Part shown: piece by piece, positions 9,754 to 18,904 of the stretch
Layout of the letters: each line of letters starts with the position of its first letter
How positions within the stretch are numbered: position 1 is the stretch's first letter
Source: Silvibacterium bohemicum
Lineage (GTDB): Bacteria; Acidobacteriota; Terriglobia; Terriglobales; Acidobacteriaceae
NCBI RefSeq assembly: GCF_001006305.1
Contig: NZ_LBHJ01000020.1
Location: 1-64,000, forward strand
DNA: 64,000 nt
Direction: 5' to 3'
Notes under the pieces: model-generated
The model's input: only the letters and a program-made list of their open reading frames with translations
Database searches by the model: none
What the model was told of the DNA's origin: nothing
Translations under genes and position numbers: made by a program

Positions 9754-10806
9754 TTAGGCGACAACTGCTGTCTGAACATGCTCGGTGGTCCACTGCAGCC
9801 AGCTATCCAGCAGATTTTCGCTCATCAATCTCTGTATCTGCGCGATCCGCGTGTAGCGGCCCGTTTTGAGGTCTACAAGAGAGAGCTTCGCGGCGCGATA
9901 TGCTTCATAGAGCTCCTGGGCGCCTTTGAGAGCCGTCCACTGGGGTCGAAACCCAGGCACCATGCGAGCAATCTTGTCAAAGCAAGCCCGGTAGCAACGC
10001 AGATCTGGACTGCCGCCAGGGGCATATTCTACGCGGCAATCCGGAACCACTTTGGCAACAATATCCGCGAGTTCGCTGATGCGAAAGTTCTCTTCATTCC
10101 TGCCGACGTTAAAGGTTTGGTTATGAATCGTCTCGAGTGGTGCATCAAGTACCGCGACAACGGCCGCGCTAATGTCACGGATATGAACTATAGGACGCCA
10201 GGGAGTACCATCGCTTTTGATGTAAATTCGTCCTGTCGTATAAGCCGATGCGACCAGGTCATTCAACACGATATCGAGCCGCAGTCTCGCTGACACGCCG
10301 TACGCAGTAGCGTTACGCAGATAAGTCGGCGAAAAATTGTCGTCAGCGATCGATGCGATGTCCCGCTCGGCAAAGACCTTCGATTCTCCGTACGGAGTGA
10401 CAGGATGCAGGTCGGAGGTTTCATCCAAAAAATCATCGCCTGCGGCCCCATATGTACTGCAAGAGGACGAGAAAACAAAACGCGAGACTCCGGCGTCTTT
10501 CGCGAGTCTGGCCAATTGCACCGAGGCTAGGTGATTGATGTCGTAAGTGAGTTGAGCATTGAGATTTCCCAACGGGTCATTCGACAGCGCAGCCAAATGT
10601 ACGACCGCATCGAAGCCCTCCAGATCAGAGCGCCGCAGATCACGGATATCTTTGCGAACCTCTGGAATCTTTTGTGAGTCGGTCCCAAAATCACAACCGT
10701 CATATAGGTCGGTGTCAAGGCCAACCACCTGATGCCCAGCGGCGAGCAATATGGGCCCGGCGACGGCACCGATATATCCTTTATGGCCAGTCAGTAATAC
10801 TCTCAT
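9754..10806 (-). CDS. NAD-dependent epimerase/dehydratase (SDR) of the C-methyl sugar branch
   Basis: About 350 residues from the ATG at 10806, which has a GAGGAAA ribosome site; an upstream in-frame extension lacks conserved residues. The TGHKGYIG dinucleotide loop and PYGESK catalytic segment mark an extended SDR. The C-terminus carries a helical tail. It resembles the SDR at 28599-29588 (shared LSNDP and WRPI motifs), so the two may be ancient paralogues. Whether it acts as 4,6-dehydratase, epimerase or 4-ketoreductase cannot be told from sequence alone. Confidence 0.83.
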   Translation of the reverse strand: MRVLLTGHKGYIGAVAGPILLAAGHQVVGLDTDLYDGCDFGTDSQKIPEVRKDIRDLRRSDLEGFDAVVHLAALSNDPLGNLNAQLTYDINHLASVQLARLAKDAGVSRFVFSSSCSTYGAAGDDFLDETSDLHPVTPYGESKVFAERDIASIADDNFSPTYLRNATAYGVSARLRLDIVLNDLVASAYTTGRIYIKSDGTPWRPIVHIRDISAAVVAVLDAPLETIHNQTFNVGRNEENFRISELADIVAKVVPDCRVEYAPGGSPDLRCYRACFDKIARMVPGFRPQWTALKGAQELYEAYRAAKLSLVDLKTGRYTRIAQIQRLMSENLLDSWLQWTTEHVQTAVVA

Positions 10807-11015
10807 AGATTTCCTCTTTAAAATTGGTCGATAGGGCAAACAGATATATTTTCTTGCGAACGTTTCAACACGCATCTAGTCGCGAATAAACGTTCCCGTG
10901 GGAAGAAATGATCGGTAGTGCGATGACAACATGGACTGGGAATGACGGATTGCTTTGCGGCTCTTACCAGCTCTAACGCGCTATTCCAAAAACTGTGATC
11001 TCAACTTATGCCGTT
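10807..11015. other. 209-bp intergenic gap inside the EPS run
   Basis: One of the largest gaps in the locus, separating the DUF4910 gene from the SDR/C-methyltransferase/RfbF group. No credible small gene was found. It could hold an internal promoter, but no convincing -35/-10 pair was recognised. Confidence 0.5.
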
Positions 11016-12326
11016 CTATGGAAGCGGAGACAGCAGGCCGGCTTCACTTAATACCTGTGCGGAGTCACGTATGGCCGAGAATGCAATGCCGGACCGCTCT
11101 GCAATATCCAGCAGTGAATGCTCTCCATCAGACAGATTGAGTGTCCAGAGCTTGGCATTAATCTCTGTACTGATCGAATTTCCACCCGTAGACCTATAAA
11201 GATTTCGCTTTCCGAGCTGCGGTTCGCAGTAGGGATTCTGATTGATGTACCTGCCATTGTTCTCTAGAACATCCACAATCGCCAAGCATGCATGAAGGGA
11301 GCCAGCCAATGATTCTGGCTGAATGAAATCGAGGTTATCAGCAGAGGTGTGATATTCAGGAAAGGTTCCCCAGACGCTTCTCATCAGGCAGCCCACGGGA
11401 AGATTGAAGCCAGGCGAGCAGTACTGCCGCTCGTCATAGCCGTAGGGCGAGAACTCTAGAATCTCGGAAGGCTCAGCACTATCTCTAAGCACGCATGCTA
11501 CAGCGCGATCGATCTCGGCATTTCCTTGACGGCTCTTCTTATAGTGGAATCCACCTGCGTCTCCTACACACGTCAGTACGAGACCATGGCGGATTCGTCT
11601 TACATCCTCACGATTTTGTGCAAGCCAAGTGATGGCCCCGATCGTTCCGGGCAGAAACAGAAATCTGTACGAATAGCGGAGATCGCTTCTCGACAATTGC
11701 CGAGCCAGAAATGTCGCTACCGCCAGCCCTGAAAGATTGTCATTCGCCAAGGATGGGTGACATGCATGACATGAGATCAAGACCTCTTCTGAAGAGCGCC
11801 CGGCCAAATAGCATTCTCCGTATGTCAGATGGCCGTTTTCGAGTGTTGAGTCGATACATACTTCGTAGTCACCATCCCCGAGGGTCAACATCTGATTGTG
11901 GGAGAGACAAAATCCCCAATCTTCCTTGTAGTAGGACGTACGATAGGGGATCAACTCGGGATGCTCAGGTATCGTGAAAAGATGCGGACTGATCTCATTG
12001 AGAGGCAGCGTTGCGTGGATCGGCGTGCTGTAACTCATCACATGCAAATTGCATTTCTGGAAATCGACGATGCGCTCTCCGCTGGGCCCCTTGATATAAG
12101 CATCACGGATGTTCCACTCTTTAGGAACCTGCCAATCGAAGACCGAAATACCTGTGGGCACCTTGTGGATGCATAGAGGAATTCGCTCCTGGATCATTGT
12201 CAGCGTCTGACGGATTCCATCGCCCGTTATGCTGCGACAGATTGGGTAGAGATCCGCAGCGAAACGATGCAATTCTTCACCGATCTTACTAACATTTTTG
12301 CTATCTGGTTGCTTCAGAGCGCTCAC
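11016..12326 (-). CDS. DUF4910 aminopeptidase-like protein
   Basis: About 436 residues starting at a GTG at 12326 that overlaps the upstream TGA (GTGA). The middle has metallopeptidase-like elements: CHACHPSLANDNLSG (His and Asp as candidate zinc ligands), DERQYCSPG and YHTSADN, consistent with an M28-like fold. The last ~80 residues look like a winged helix. This family (DUF2172/DUF4910/HTH_47) is repeatedly found in surface-polysaccharide clusters, but its substrate is not established. Its place among sugar-nucleotide genes suggests processing of an aminoacyl-type substituent or an unrelated maturation role; both are guesses. Confidence 0.82.
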   Translation of the reverse strand: MSALKQPDSKNVSKIGEELHRFAADLYPICRSITGDGIRQTLTMIQERIPLCIHKVPTGISVFDWQVPKEWNIRDAYIKGPSGERIVDFQKCNLHVMSYSTPIHATLPLNEISPHLFTIPEHPELIPYRTSYYKEDWGFCLSHNQMLTLGDGDYEVCIDSTLENGHLTYGECYLAGRSSEEVLISCHACHPSLANDNLSGLAVATFLARQLSRSDLRYSYRFLFLPGTIGAITWLAQNREDVRRIRHGLVLTCVGDAGGFHYKKSRQGNAEIDRAVACVLRDSAEPSEILEFSPYGYDERQYCSPGFNLPVGCLMRSVWGTFPEYHTSADNLDFIQPESLAGSLHACLAIVDVLENNGRYINQNPYCEPQLGKRNLYRSTGGNSISTEINAKLWTLNLSDGEHSLLDIAERSGIAFSAIRDSAQVLSEAGLLSPLP

Positions 12327-12856
12327 ACTGTATAAAAGTTTGGATATGTCTGGTCCCGTTCTGAAATGACTTCGACTGCTTCCGGCCAAGCTATCTGAAA
12401 GGCTGGGTCATTCCACCGCGTTCCCCGGGAAGATTCGGGATTGTAGAATTCTGACATCTGATAAACGACCTCGGTCTGATCTTCTAGAGTCAGAAATCCG
12501 TGTCCGCATCCCTCCGGCACGTAGATCATTCGATGGTTGCGAGCCGATAAGATCACTGCTATCCATTGCCTGAACGTCGGCGATTTTGGGCGCAGATCGA
12601 TCACAACGTCGTAAATCGCTCCACTCGTACAGCGTACGATTTTGCTCTCAGCATATGGCTCCGCCTGGAAATGCATCCCTCGCAGAGTCCCTTTGCGGGA
12701 ATTGAACGAGATGCTGCATTGTACGAGCTTCGGATTGAGGCCGTGAACTTCGATTTCTTTCTCGCACCAGATGCGGGCAAAGAAACCGCGGTCGTCATGG
12801 TGGGGCTCGGGTTCAATTTCAAATACCTTTGGCAACTTAGTTTTGTGAAAGAGCAT
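12323..12856 (-). CDS. RmlC-like NDP-4-keto-6-deoxysugar epimerase
   Basis: 177 residues, cupin fold. GMHFQAEP contains the catalytic His position of RmlC and VVYQMSEFYN the Tyr region, so isomerase activity is plausible. It differs clearly from the second RmlC at 29585-30190, which is the better match to dTDP-rhamnose synthesis. Linked by a 4-nt overlap to the DUF4910 gene and lying in the CDP-sugar branch, it probably epimerises a different ketosugar. Confidence 0.85.
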   Translation of the reverse strand: MLFHKTKLPKVFEIEPEPHHDDRGFFARIWCEKEIEVHGLNPKLVQCSISFNSRKGTLRGMHFQAEPYAESKIVRCTSGAIYDVVIDLRPKSPTFRQWIAVILSARNHRMIYVPEGCGHGFLTLEDQTEVVYQMSEFYNPESSRGTRWNDPAFQIAWPEAVEVISERDQTYPNFYTV

Positions 12857-12898
12857 ATTTGATCGAGCAGGAAGTTGAGGCGTGATCGATTGCAGACC

Positions 12899-14206
12899 TC
12901 ATTGAGGAAGTCTGTTCAGACACTCTGGAACATAACCGTTGATTTCCAATGCCTGAAAAACTAAATCGTATTGCTCATCCAAGTCCCTGCGGCAGGCATC
13001 CGTTCTCTGTCGCATCAATGTCTTTAAGCTTTGTTTGTTCTTTTCGAGCTCGCAGAACATACCAATCAGGCTGTCGACATCCAAGCTGTTAATGCTTTGA
13101 CAGTATTCGGATAATCCCATTTGCCGCATCAACGACACACACTTGTGATGGAACGACATTGATATCACGGGCTTGTTGAGAAGAATCGAAAATAAAATAT
13201 TGTGAAACCGCGTAACGACGGCGACGTCGGCCTTCGCAAGTTGAGTCAGTAGACTTTCAACGGATGTCACCGCGTTATCAACGAGCCGCCTTTCGTCGTA
13301 AGTCTCCGAGCGCTCTCTCAGCAAGGATCGGAGTTCCTGTGTCGCTTGTTCGTCGGCAACATCGCCGATGAGCAATCTAATGTCCCAACCACGGCCGAGC
13401 GACCATTGAATAAAGCTCGCCAGCATCTCTAAATAAGCACGATAGACCGCCGACTCATCAACGCTGTATCGTCCCTCGACCAGCATCACGCCGAGAGCAA
13501 TAACCGGCCGGCCGCCAGTCGGGACTTCGTCCTGTGGCAATAGATCCTCAGGCAGGCCAAACACCAAGTCTGGGTAGACACGGTCACTTCGTCCTGAAAA
13601 GCCGCTTGATTTCAGCTGTTGCATCGATGAATTATCGCGGTAAGAGCGGAAGTCGGCGACGGTGAGCGCTCCTTTAATAAGCCACTTTCCTGCTGCTCCA
13701 AATATCGGTCCCGCTCCGACGCTTACAAAGGACACGTTGCATCCGCGCAGCTTCGCAGCGATCGTCCATTTGAATAAGTTGTAGGGACCCCATCCGAAGA
13801 GGCCATAGGCATCGGTCAGAAGGCCCGTTCCAGGAATAATCAACATATCGGCGCCCCGGAGTGTAGCCATTGCCTTGAACCATCGAAAAGGCTCCCGAGA
13901 GATGCGAAGAGCGTGTCTTATTACAAAGGCAATTGTCGGATTGCGAAATTCTCTTTCTCTCTCTGCGGCGGCAGTGATAGATACAGCCGATATGCCATAG
14001 GTCGCTGCAACTAATTCGGGCATCGTGCATATGCATGTGATTCTCGCGTTCGGCACGATATCACGAATGCGATAGAGAATTGCTTGAAGCGTGCTCTCGT
14101 TCCCAAAGTTGCCTGCGCCAAAATGCCCAAACAAAAAGATCTTTGGCCGTTTGTCTTTGCCTCCGCTTACACTCTGGCTTTCCCAACCTGGATCTTTGCG
14201 CGCCAT
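12899..14206 (-). CDS. Polysaccharide pyruvyl transferase family protein
   Basis: About 435 residues from the ATG at 14206. Family hallmarks are FGHFGAGNFGNE near the N-terminus, the glycine-rich IIPGTGLLTDAYG, a VSVGAGP segment, and near the C-terminus VVTRFHNILFS with KPVISMSFHHK. Members transfer pyruvate ketals from PEP to sugars (CsaB, EpsO, WcaK types). An alternative TTG at 14338 overlaps the upstream TGA but would add about 44 poorly conserved residues. Pyruvate would give the polymer negative charge. Confidence 0.8.
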   Translation of the reverse strand: MARKDPGWESQSVSGGKDKRPKIFLFGHFGAGNFGNESTLQAILYRIRDIVPNARITCICTMPELVAATYGISAVSITAAAEREREFRNPTIAFVIRHALRISREPFRWFKAMATLRGADMLIIPGTGLLTDAYGLFGWGPYNLFKWTIAAKLRGCNVSFVSVGAGPIFGAAGKWLIKGALTVADFRSYRDNSSMQQLKSSGFSGRSDRVYPDLVFGLPEDLLPQDEVPTGGRPVIALGVMLVEGRYSVDESAVYRAYLEMLASFIQWSLGRGWDIRLLIGDVADEQATQELRSLLRERSETYDERRLVDNAVTSVESLLTQLAKADVAVVTRFHNILFSILLNKPVISMSFHHKCVSLMRQMGLSEYCQSINSLDVDSLIGMFCELEKNKQSLKTLMRQRTDACRRDLDEQYDLVFQALEINGYVPECLNRLPQ

Positions 14207-14334
14207 ATGTTCGGCTCGTGTGCCGGAAATGCACCCGATTTCTCCTCGGAGTTGAGAATGTGTCCTGCGGCTCGATAGCGGGTGAGATAGGCCACAAGCT
14301 CGCTGTATTACACGCGACCAGCTCGAATTTGAAA

Positions 14335-15405
14335 TCAAACGCTGCCCGCGCTTTGGCTGCTCAACCTCTGCTCTGGGGCGTTTCTATTTTTCATCAACTT
14401 TTGCATTGTCTCGGGTGGGTTCAGCATGGCTTTGCAGAGTCTTGTGAATATTGCTTTTGCCAAACGAGCCCGACTAAAGCCGACACCTGCGTTTATCAAT
14501 TGACTCCTGTGATAGTCCCAAAATGCCCCATCGCGGCGCCCCCGTAGAAGGCTCACGCCTAGAAAATTGTAGTACTCAGAAATACGAAGCTCTAAACAAG
14601 CTTCAAACTCCTGTTCCGAGAGAAAGCCTCGACCGTGAGCCGCAAGGCAGTGGAGATGGCCGGCGAGCGTGGTATACATGTCGGCCGTGAAGGTGCCTAG
14701 CGACACCGAACGCCACCTCTTAAAAGTCAGGATCTGATGGATAAAGCTAAAATCTGTCGCCTTCAGGAGTTCAACTGCGACCTCCATATCGGCATGAAGA
14801 TTGGCCTCATTGAAGAAGGGATGCCTGCTTCTAACGAGGTCGGAGCGATAAAGGACCGAGGTTGAAGTGCCGAACACGTACAGTTTTTCAAAAAGAAGAC
14901 GGCGGCAAACATCGCGCCCGGAGAGGAGCCGGCTGGGGTATGGCAGTCCGCCCCATACAACTTCATATTCTTTTATGCCGCGCTCTCCTACCTCCTGCAG
15001 ACCGTACGCCCCCACAATTCCGACTGTCGGATGCTCCTCAGCAACCGATACCATTTGCTCTAAGCACTCCGGGAAGATCCAATCGTCGGCGAAAACAAAC
15101 TTGCAATATTTACTGTCGGGCGCGATCTGGAGTAGCGAGTGGTTATGGTTGGCCACAGCCTTTAAAAATTCCTGATTATCAATAACCTTGATTCGCGTAT
15201 CTTTCGCAGCATAGCTGTGCGCGATTTCCCGTGAACCATCCGTACTGCAGTTGTTGATAATCTTATATTCCCAATTCGAGTATGTTTGAGCCAGAACGCT
15301 CTCGATGCATTCAGCGAGATCGCCCGCGTTGTTATATACGGGAGTGATTACGCTAACTAGAGGTTGCGATCTTGATTCCATCGTGGCTCCGTTGTTTCGG
15401 CTCAT
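14335..15405 (-). CDS. Family 2 glycosyltransferase
   Basis: 356 residues, GT-A fold. VSVITPVYNN opens the nucleotide-sugar site, NNCSTDGS follows, and FADDWIFPE carries the DxD-like metal site. There are no clear membrane helices, so it is a cytoplasmic or peripheral enzyme adding one sugar to the lipid-linked repeat unit. Donor and linkage cannot be predicted. Confidence 0.87.
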   Translation of the reverse strand: MSRNNGATMESRSQPLVSVITPVYNNAGDLAECIESVLAQTYSNWEYKIINNCSTDGSREIAHSYAAKDTRIKVIDNQEFLKAVANHNHSLLQIAPDSKYCKFVFADDWIFPECLEQMVSVAEEHPTVGIVGAYGLQEVGERGIKEYEVVWGGLPYPSRLLSGRDVCRRLLFEKLYVFGTSTSVLYRSDLVRSRHPFFNEANLHADMEVAVELLKATDFSFIHQILTFKRWRSVSLGTFTADMYTTLAGHLHCLAAHGRGFLSEQEFEACLELRISEYYNFLGVSLLRGRRDGAFWDYHRSQLINAGVGFSRARLAKAIFTRLCKAMLNPPETMQKLMKNRNAPEQRLSSQSAGSV

Positions 15406-15477
15406 CTATACGATGCGGTGCTGCTCGCCCCGACTGGGGTGGATGGGAACTGGCCATCTAGCAGGGTTCCGCGCTTT

Positions 15478-16506
15478 TTAACCGAGCCCAAAGGCCTTAC
15501 GATTTCTATGGTCCTCGCGCGCGCTAGCTGCTTTTCTGGCTAACTCAGGGGCAAACCTGGTCAGGGCCCACTTCACTGCGAGATTTGGGCTCGGGTATAG
15601 CCGGGCGGCCCGTGATACCGCTGCACGTGCCTTCTCATTTTGATTTTTCTGCAGGAACCAGTTCGCCCATCCGCTATAGACGGCCGCCAGATCCCGGCGA
15701 ACGAGTTTCTGAACGGTGCGCGGCAGACGTTCGCGCATATCGAGTCTTTTTTCCATGCGATGTTGAGCCATTCGAAGACGGAAATCCGCGTCATCCCAGT
15801 TTTTGCTTGCTCCCACATGCCGATCTTCCCGGATCGTCCGGTCGATCAAAACCATGGGTATATTCACAAATGCCAATTTCGTCTCACAGCCTACGCGAAA
15901 AGCAAAATCATCGTCGTCGCCAAAACGAAGCGCCGGATCGAATCCACCTGCGCGACGCGCCAATTCCGTTCGCACCACCAGATTTTGGAGCCACACCGGA
16001 TGGGTGCCCGTTACGGACTTTATGTTCAGCATGTATTCAAGAGGATCCGAAATCAGACCGATGCTCTCGCGATGCTCTTTACCCGAAAGCTGGAAGAGAG
16101 TCATCTTCATGTAAGGGTTGTTCATGAACCAGGCGTCTGTAATGCAGGCACTGCACTCGTTCTTGAATTGTTCCAGCGCACGAAACTGCCATGCCAATTT
16201 CTGTGGAAGCCAGATGTCATCGTTGTCGTTGAAGGCGAGCCATTCCCCCCTCGCGAGTTCAATACCCAGGTTGCGCGCAACGTTCGGTCCTTGATTCTCC
16301 TGACGGAAATACCGCACACGCTCTCGCCATGTTGGGTTTTCATCGATGTAGGCCGGAAGCAGGTGCGAGGTACCGTCAAATGAACCGTCATCTACCAGAA
16401 TGACTTCAGAAACCAGCAACGTCTGGGACAACACGCTCTCGACCGAATACTTCAAGAGGTCGAAGCGGTTATAAACCGGTATCACGACAGAGATAGATGG
16501 TGTCAT
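15478..16506 (-). CDS. Family 2 glycosyltransferase
   Basis: 342 residues. The N-terminus ISVVIPVYNR, VDDGSFDGT and the acidic FNDNDDIWLP match GT-A glycosyltransferases; FGDDDDFAFR supplies the later acidic motif. The C-terminal ~80 residues are basic and helical and may bind the membrane surface. Separated from its upstream neighbour by 73 bp. Confidence 0.87.
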   Translation of the reverse strand: MTPSISVVIPVYNRFDLLKYSVESVLSQTLLVSEVILVDDGSFDGTSHLLPAYIDENPTWRERVRYFRQENQGPNVARNLGIELARGEWLAFNDNDDIWLPQKLAWQFRALEQFKNECSACITDAWFMNNPYMKMTLFQLSGKEHRESIGLISDPLEYMLNIKSVTGTHPVWLQNLVVRTELARRAGGFDPALRFGDDDDFAFRVGCETKLAFVNIPMVLIDRTIREDRHVGASKNWDDADFRLRMAQHRMEKRLDMRERLPRTVQKLVRRDLAAVYSGWANWFLQKNQNEKARAAVSRAARLYPSPNLAVKWALTRFAPELARKAASAREDHRNRKAFGLG

Positions 16507-16579
16507 TTGCGATGTCTTAAAGAGCCGTTCGCATTACGAGTGACATAAGACGGATTGATGGGCCGCGGGTCTGAAAGGG

Positions 16580-17950
16580 TCAGACACTCTGGGCGTAAAC
16601 AGGCGCGGAGAAGGCAGCGGTATCGGCTTCCTCGAACGGAGCGACTTTCGCCGGCGATTTACTCCTGACAGGCCTGTAGACACAGATAATGGCCAGAAGC
16701 GAATACCAGGCCAGTTGCATCTGATCGAAGTATCCGATGCCGAAGTACGCTACCACATGAGAAAGGACCGCGGCGCAGAGGCACCATAGGAACCACTCCT
16801 GTTTTCGACTACCTTCGGCGAACTTCCTGGCGGTCCCCAGTCGTCCAAAGCTTCGCGAAATGACCAAGATGAACGTCACCAAGGTTGCCAGCCCGCCTGT
16901 TACGGCCGCCGCGACATATTGATCCGACAGATCCCACATGTCATTGCCCCAGTTGCTGTAGTCTTTTGCTCCAATGAGCCACCAGTCACTGAAATGCCTT
17001 ATGCAGTTATCGATGAGGAGATAACGCTGATATCCGGACGAAGAACCAGTCAAGTCCACCCGTGCGATCAGCGACCATACTGGAGCTTTCATTGTCAGAT
17101 GCAGAGCGACAAGGACCAATAGAAGCCCCAACCGGAAGGCACGCATTCCCTTACGCAGTGGCCAGAAACAAAGGCTCACAATGCCACCGACATAAGCTAA
17201 AAGGGGGGTGCTGGAGTTGGATGTAAGGGTCATCAAAGTCGCACCGCAAATACCAACCAAGGCAATGGTTCTGGTTTTGGTTTCGGACCACAACGATATA
17301 AAAAGCGGCAGAAGCGTGGCGCCGAAGACACCGGCAGTGATATAGACCTCGAAAGACCCTGTCGAACGCGGCTTACCATCACGTACAACTGCCTCGAACG
17401 GAACGCCGCCTAACAGGCCGAAAATATTCCGGCGAGTAATCCGCTCGTTGACCATGCACAATCCGAGAAACAAGGCAACGACGGCGAGGACCTTGATCAC
17501 TCTCTCCGCATCCTGCTTGTCTCGAACAAGAAATCTCAGAACAAAATATCCGCCCAAAGCGTCGAGAAGATTTCCGGAGCCCTTGATTAGCGCTTGCGTC
17601 TCCATCCACTGCAGAGAAAACGTTGCGAAGGTCGAGACCGCGCAGAGCACGAATGCGGCGTCGATATTGTTGAATCCTCCGGCGATTCGCGCGCTTCTTG
17701 GCAAATTAGTTTTTGCCATTCGGACTAATCCGAAAATGATGAGAATGCGATAGACAGTGAAGTGAACCCCGCCCAACACTACGACCTGCGCGAAGGGGAT
17801 AACGAACGCCGCAGCCAGGAGTGGCACTACTACATGCCTCCGCGGCATGAATAGTATCAGCCCGATCACGACGACTAGCGCGAGTGCTACTAGCGGATGC
17901 AAGATAGTGTGGCTTGCGCCCCCGCCGAATCTGATATTTGCTGGTTCCAC
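16580..17950 (-). CDS. Wzy-like O-antigen/EPS polymerase
   Basis: 456 residues from a GTG at 17950. About ten to twelve hydrophobic segments surround a larger polar loop (roughly residues 280-340, with SSSGYQRY and DNCIRHFSDWWLIG), the layout of O-antigen ligase/polymerase-type (Wzy_C) proteins. Such enzymes join repeat units on the periplasmic face. It is the only polymerase candidate in the window. Sequence conservation in the family is low, so the call rests on topology and context. Confidence 0.8.
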   Translation of the reverse strand: MEPANIRFGGGASHTILHPLVALALVVVIGLILFMPRRHVVVPLLAAAFVIPFAQVVVLGGVHFTVYRILIIFGLVRMAKTNLPRSARIAGGFNNIDAAFVLCAVSTFATFSLQWMETQALIKGSGNLLDALGGYFVLRFLVRDKQDAERVIKVLAVVALFLGLCMVNERITRRNIFGLLGGVPFEAVVRDGKPRSTGSFEVYITAGVFGATLLPLFISLWSETKTRTIALVGICGATLMTLTSNSSTPLLAYVGGIVSLCFWPLRKGMRAFRLGLLLVLVALHLTMKAPVWSLIARVDLTGSSSGYQRYLLIDNCIRHFSDWWLIGAKDYSNWGNDMWDLSDQYVAAAVTGGLATLVTFILVISRSFGRLGTARKFAEGSRKQEWFLWCLCAAVLSHVVAYFGIGYFDQMQLAWYSLLAIICVYRPVRSKSPAKVAPFEEADTAAFSAPVYAQSV

Positions 17951-17953
17951 GAA

Positions 17954-18823
17954 TTAAATGATTGTTTTGTTTCTCAATCCAGCGGGCGGTATGAACACAA
18001 CGGGTGAAACAGTTGCAGGCGACGCCCCTTCGGATGCGTTACCGTACTCTTTAAGAAGCGGCGATGGGTCTTGCACCCGCCGTCCTCCGTATTCAATTCG
18101 CCGAATGTGTCGCAACTTGAGCTCTCTCAGTCGCCGGGTGTAGATCGAGAGATTTAGTTTTGTGATTCTGACGCAGGTGGTTTGAATTGGCAGACAGCTT
18201 TTCCACACTCGTTTGATGTGGCTGCAGCATTCATAAAACTCTTTCGGCAACACCAGATATTGATGTGTGTTGTGAATGCAAAATGTCGAAACAGCGTAAC
18301 TCTTCATGCCCCTCTGGGCAGCTCTCAGGCAAATGTCGGTTCCGTAGAAATGGAAATGAGGGAGTAAATCGTCAAACCGCAAGCCGGAAGACTTCCGCAG
18401 GATGAGCACAATTTCATCAAGAGTCTGAATCTCTATCGGTTGATCGAACGGTTCCCCAATTACACCGCGACCGGAGGAATATACGTGGCCCCAGCCACGT
18501 CCATCCTGAGCCTTTCCGTAGCTTCCCAGCACGCCCCAGTTCGGATCTAAGCTTTCCAACTGGCTCAGAGCATGCTCCAGCTGCGAAAGCCATGCCTCCG
18601 GTAATAAAATGTCCTGATGGCAAAAAACGATGAGATCGTTGGTAGCCTGATCAATTGCGTCGTTATAGGCCTTGGCTGCCGAGCTAAAGTTTTGCTGAGT
18701 GAGAACCTGATAGTCTCTTAATCGGCTCAAGCAGGGCGACGCTAAAAAATTGCGATCGAACAGTTCCCTATCGTTGACCGAAACCACAAATGTGATCGGC
18801 GTTATGGAGGGGTTCGGGCTCAT
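17954..18823 (-). CDS. Glycosyltransferase-like protein (GT2 type)
   Basis: About 289 residues if the ATG at 18823 is used; a TTG at 18904, next to the stop of the beta-helix gene, would add 27. ITFVVSVNDRE, then FCHQDILLPE (with the HQD acidic motif) and HFHFYGTDICLRA fit a GT-A fold group common in EPS clusters. The C-terminus is basic. It is separated from the polymerase gene by 3 bp. Confidence 0.75.
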   Translation of the reverse strand: MSPNPSITPITFVVSVNDRELFDRNFLASPCLSRLRDYQVLTQQNFSSAAKAYNDAIDQATNDLIVFCHQDILLPEAWLSQLEHALSQLESLDPNWGVLGSYGKAQDGRGWGHVYSSGRGVIGEPFDQPIEIQTLDEIVLILRKSSGLRFDDLLPHFHFYGTDICLRAAQRGMKSYAVSTFCIHNTHQYLVLPKEFYECCSHIKRVWKSCLPIQTTCVRITKLNLSIYTRRLRELKLRHIRRIEYGGRRVQDPSPLLKEYGNASEGASPATVSPVVFIPPAGLRNKTII

Positions 18824-18904
18824 TGATCCAATGACTGATGTAGCCTTGACACTCCTGGCGGGCTCTCGAGGAGCCCACCAGGGATTGTCAATACAACATC
18901 CCAA

